A DNA stretch of 9,957 nt from Clostridia bacterium (lineage in GTDB: Bacteria; Bacillota; Clostridia; DUPQ01): contig JAUUZV010000079.1 in the NCBI GenBank assembly GCA_030592085.1, positions 1 through 9,957 on the forward strand, in the 5' to 3' direction. Made by a program: the position numbers and the translations under genes. A model generated the notes under the pieces. It saw only the letters and a program-made list of their open reading frames with translations, was not told the origin of the DNA and made no database searches. Position 1 is the stretch's first letter. Each line of letters opens with the position of its first letter. Shown here piece by piece: positions 8,028 to 9,957 of the stretch.

Positions 8028-8948
8028 ATGAATTTTATTTCTAAATTTAAAAATGGATTATCAAAAACCCGAACTAATATGATGAATAAAATAGATGATG
8101 TAATTAAGAACTTTGTTAAAATTGATGAACAATTTTTTGAAGAACTATTAGAAATTCTAATTATTAGTGACGTTGGGTTTTCTACATCTGAAATAATTAT
8201 TGATGCTTTAAAAGATAAGGTTAAAAGCTTACGCATTAGTGAACCAGAAGCCATTAAAGATTTATTAAAAGATGAAATAATAAAGATTCTCACAGTATCT
8301 AGTGACAAACAGTTGTTGTGTTTGTCAAACCCGTCACTAACTCTTGATGTAATTATGGTTGTTGGAATAAATGGTACGGGTAAAACTACTTCCATTGGGA
8401 AAATTGCAAACCAATTGACAAAAGATAACAAACAAGTGTTGATTGCAGCTGGTGATACTTTTAGAGCAGCCGCTAATGAACAATTAGAAATATGGTCAAA
8501 AAGAGCTAAAGCTGATTTTGTAAAGCATAAAACGGGAGCAGATCCAGGTGCTGTTATTTATGATGCTATTCATGCTGCTAAAAAACGTCAAAAAAATATT
8601 GTTATTTGCGATACTGCTGGTCGTTTACATACAAAGAAAAATCTAATGGAAGAACTAAAAAAAATCAATAAAATTATCTTACGAGAAGTAGGTAATGGTC
8701 AGTATGAAAAATTAATTGTTCTTGATGCCACCTCTGGAAATAATGCTTTAGTACAAGTAAAAGCTTTTCATGAGGCCATTGGTATTGATGGGATTATTTT
8801 AACTAAACTTGACGGAACTGCAAAGGGTGGTATTATTATAGCTATCTGTCAACAACTCAACATACCTATAAAGTATATAGGTGTAGGTGAGAAAATTGAT
8901 GATTTACAGCAATTTAGTGCAAAGGCATTTATTGATGCCTTATTTTAG
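8028..8948 (+). CDS. ftsY: signal recognition particle receptor GTPase FtsY
   Basis: Receptor that docks ribosome-SRP complexes at the membrane for co-translational insertion, through a GTPase heterodimer with Ffh. At 306 residues it is the short Firmicute form without the long acidic A domain. The basic amphipathic start (MNFISKFKNGLSKTR) probably gives membrane contact. The N-domain helical bundle covers about 15-95. The G domain follows: P-loop GINGTGKTT at 113-121, DTFRAAA at 143-149, DTAGR at 195-199, TKLD at 259-262 giving guanine specificity, and GVGEKIDDL near the C-terminus. The start is supported by AAAGGA seven bases upstream. It sits 11 bases after smc, a common Firmicute pairing, but is followed here by a UPF0182 gene, not by ylxM/ffh. 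The segment between the N and G domains contains an inverted repeat described separately. Confidence 0.98.
   Translation: MNFISKFKNGLSKTRTNMMNKIDDVIKNFVKIDEQFFEELLEILIISDVGFSTSEIIIDALKDKVKSLRISEPEAIKDLLKDEIIKILTVSSDKQLLCLSNPSLTLDVIMVVGINGTGKTTSIGKIANQLTKDNKQVLIAAGDTFRAAANEQLEIWSKRAKADFVKHKTGADPGAVIYDAIHAAKKRQKNIVICDTAGRLHTKKNLMEELKKINKIILREVGNGQYEKLIVLDATSGNNALVQVKAFHEAIGIDGIILTKLDGTAKGGIIIAICQQLNIPIKYIGVGEKIDDLQQFSAKAFIDALF
8303..8327. repeat. inverted repeat within ftsY coding sequence
   Basis: TGACAAACA (8303-8311) and TGTTTGTCA (8319-8327) are perfect 9-base inverted copies around a 7-base loop. The left arm also has a competing partner: TAGTGAC (8300-8306) can pair with GTCACTA (8333-8339). 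The region encodes the poorly conserved stretch just before the FtsY GTPase domain. An mRNA hairpin is possible, but no function is implied and chance is not excluded. Confidence 0.3.
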
Positions 8949-8952
8949 GAGG
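8947..8952 (+). promoter_or_regulatory. strong ribosome binding site overlapping the ftsY stop
   Basis: AGGAGG, the strongest match to the anti-Shine-Dalgarno sequence at any gene junction here, overlaps the last two bases of the ftsY TAG stop. It lies eight bases before the ATG at 8961. It fixes the start of the downstream membrane-protein gene and suggests coupling to ftsY translation. Confidence 0.75.
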
Positions 8953-8960
8953 GACTAGAA

Positions 8961-9957
8961 ATGGTATATGATTTTAAAGACTATAAAGAGGTTGTAAAGA
9001 AAAATGGAAAATGGATAAAAGTTGCCTTATTTATTGTTGGCGTAATTGTTTTATTATTATTAGCTAATAAAATGTATTTACGAATACTTGAATTAGATGA
9101 AATAGGAGGTCTATCTAAAATTTATTTAAAAGATCTACTATGGAAAATTATGACAGCTTTATCAATGGGAGTGATTGCATTAGTATTCATATGGATTCAA
9201 AATAAATTTATAAAAAAGAATGTTAATACTTTTTTACGTTTACATGGAGAAGAACAAGGGAAATTCTATTCTTTCTTACCAGCATTTGCTGTTGGAGTAA
9301 TTTTCTTTTTTGTAACATTTAATAATGAAGTATATCTAAATGCTTTGAAATTTTTTAACAGGCAAGATTTTAGTATTTCTACTCCAATATTTGGTAATGA
9401 TATAGGATATTATGTATTTACTAGACCATTTTTATATGATATTTATTCATTCCTTTCAGGATTAACAATTTTATTGATTTTATATACAGTTCTTTATTAT
9501 GGCATTATGATTTTTATGAAATTACAAAACCTAAAAGTTGATGATTATAAATTTCCAGCAATTTTAACTCATCTTCTAATTGAAGTAGCAATATTTATTG
9601 GAGTTAGAATATTTGGATTTAAATTAAAATCAGAAGCTATTCTATACAACAATGTGGTTGGTAATACAGGGGCTAATTATGTGGATGTTAATGTGTGGTT
9701 AAAATATTATCGTATTATGCCATATATACTAGTTGTAATTGTAATTTTAGCTGTAATTTTCTTATTTAGAAAGAAATTAAAATTGGCTATTACTGCAGTG
9801 GCAGCATATCCTGCATTATTTATTATTGTGGGATTGATTGCTTTAGGTGTTCAAGGATTAGTTGTTAATCCAAATGAAAAAGATTTAGAAAGTCTATATT
9901 TACAATACAACATTCAAATGACTAGACAAGCATATTCACTTGATTCTATTAAATCAA
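8961..9957 (+). CDS. UPF0182 family integral membrane protein, 3' end cut by window
   Basis: Function unknown. The 332 codons present contain no stop and run off the window; family members are usually about 900 residues, so roughly the first third is seen. Seven hydrophobic segments are visible at about 18-38, 61-82, 102-122, 160-185, 199-218, 254-274 and 278-300, matching the multi-helix N-terminal part of UPF0182 (COG1615). Family-like motifs are the STPIFGNDIGYYVF stretch between helices 3 and 4, and the sequence after helix 7, VVNPNEKDLESLYL then YNIQMTRQAYSLDSI, resembling the family's NPNE...YNI..TR.AY pattern. The rest of the family protein is a large soluble region beyond the window, presumably outside the membrane. 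The start is set by a strong AGGAGG overlapping the ftsY stop, 12 bases after ftsY. Whether it is functionally linked to SRP targeting is unknown. Family assignment rests on remembered motifs and topology. Confidence 0.85.
   Translation, partial: MVYDFKDYKEVVKKNGKWIKVALFIVGVIVLLLLANKMYLRILELDEIGGLSKIYLKDLLWKIMTALSMGVIALVFIWIQNKFIKKNVNTFLRLHGEEQGKFYSFLPAFAVGVIFFFVTFNNEVYLNALKFFNRQDFSISTPIFGNDIGYYVFTRPFLYDIYSFLSGLTILLILYTVLYYGIMIFMKLQNLKVDDYKFPAILTHLLIEVAIFIGVRIFGFKLKSEAILYNNVVGNTGANYVDVNVWLKYYRIMPYILVVIVILAVIFLFRKKLKLAITAVAAYPALFIIVGLIALGVQGLVVNPNEKDLESLYLQYNIQMTRQAYSLDSIKS

Noticed and set aside
7964..8431. 155-codon open frame on the minus strand across the smc end and ftsY start
   Set aside because: It lies opposite two certain genes with intact motifs, has no recognisable family features, and long antisense frames are expected in AT-rich coding DNA read in this phase.
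1..9957. Mollicute-type genetic code, suggested by the low GC and absence of TGA stops
   Set aside because: Tryptophans at conserved sites are TGG and no in-frame TGA occurs in any of the long genes; five stops are too few to read meaning into the lack of TGA.
1..9957. CRISPR arrays, tRNA or rRNA genes, insertion sequences, phage genes
   Set aside because: Coding sequence covers almost the whole window with a largest gap of 64 bases, and no direct repeat arrays, cloverleaf-like stretches or transposase motifs were found.

Overview
The window is a low-GC (visibly about 30% GC), densely packed, entirely plus-strand segment of a bacterial chromosome. Gene content and order (fabF, rnc, smc, ftsY), the short FtsY without an acidic N-terminal domain, and the AT-rich codon use point to a Firmicute, most likely a clostridium. 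This placement is inference. Tryptophan is encoded by TGG and all five visible stops are TAA or TAG, so nothing suggests the Mollicute code.

Layout: (1) fabF, a beta-ketoacyl-ACP synthase II missing only about its first two codons (2-1240); (2) rnc, ribonuclease III (1247-1948); (3) an unusual 816-residue membrane-anchored protein with a very long proline-free coiled coil and a C-terminal NodB-type polysaccharide deacetylase domain, overlapping the end of rnc (1938-4388); (4) a 64-base gap with a candidate promoter and a small dyad (4389-4452); (5) smc, the chromosome condensation ATPase (4453-8016); (6) ftsY, the SRP receptor GTPase (8028-8948); (7) the start of a seven-helix UPF0182-family membrane protein that runs off the window (8961-9957). 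Every other junction is 12 bases or less, or an overlap, so the genes probably form one or two transcription units. No terminator, RNA gene, insertion sequence or CRISPR array was seen, and no gap exceeds 64 bases.

The conserved genes cover fatty-acid elongation, double-stranded RNA processing, chromosome segregation and membrane-protein targeting. They are often neighbours in Firmicutes without a clear mechanistic reason. The exceptional element is the third gene, inserted between rnc and smc. Its catalytic domain looks intact and should act outside the cell. Its stalk of about 570 residues contains a regular 36-residue repeat, shown most clearly by five tyrosines (443, 479, 515, 551, 587) spaced exactly 36 residues apart. 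I infer a cell-envelope enzyme held away from the membrane on a long, fairly straight rod. This is the best candidate in the window for an undescribed system.
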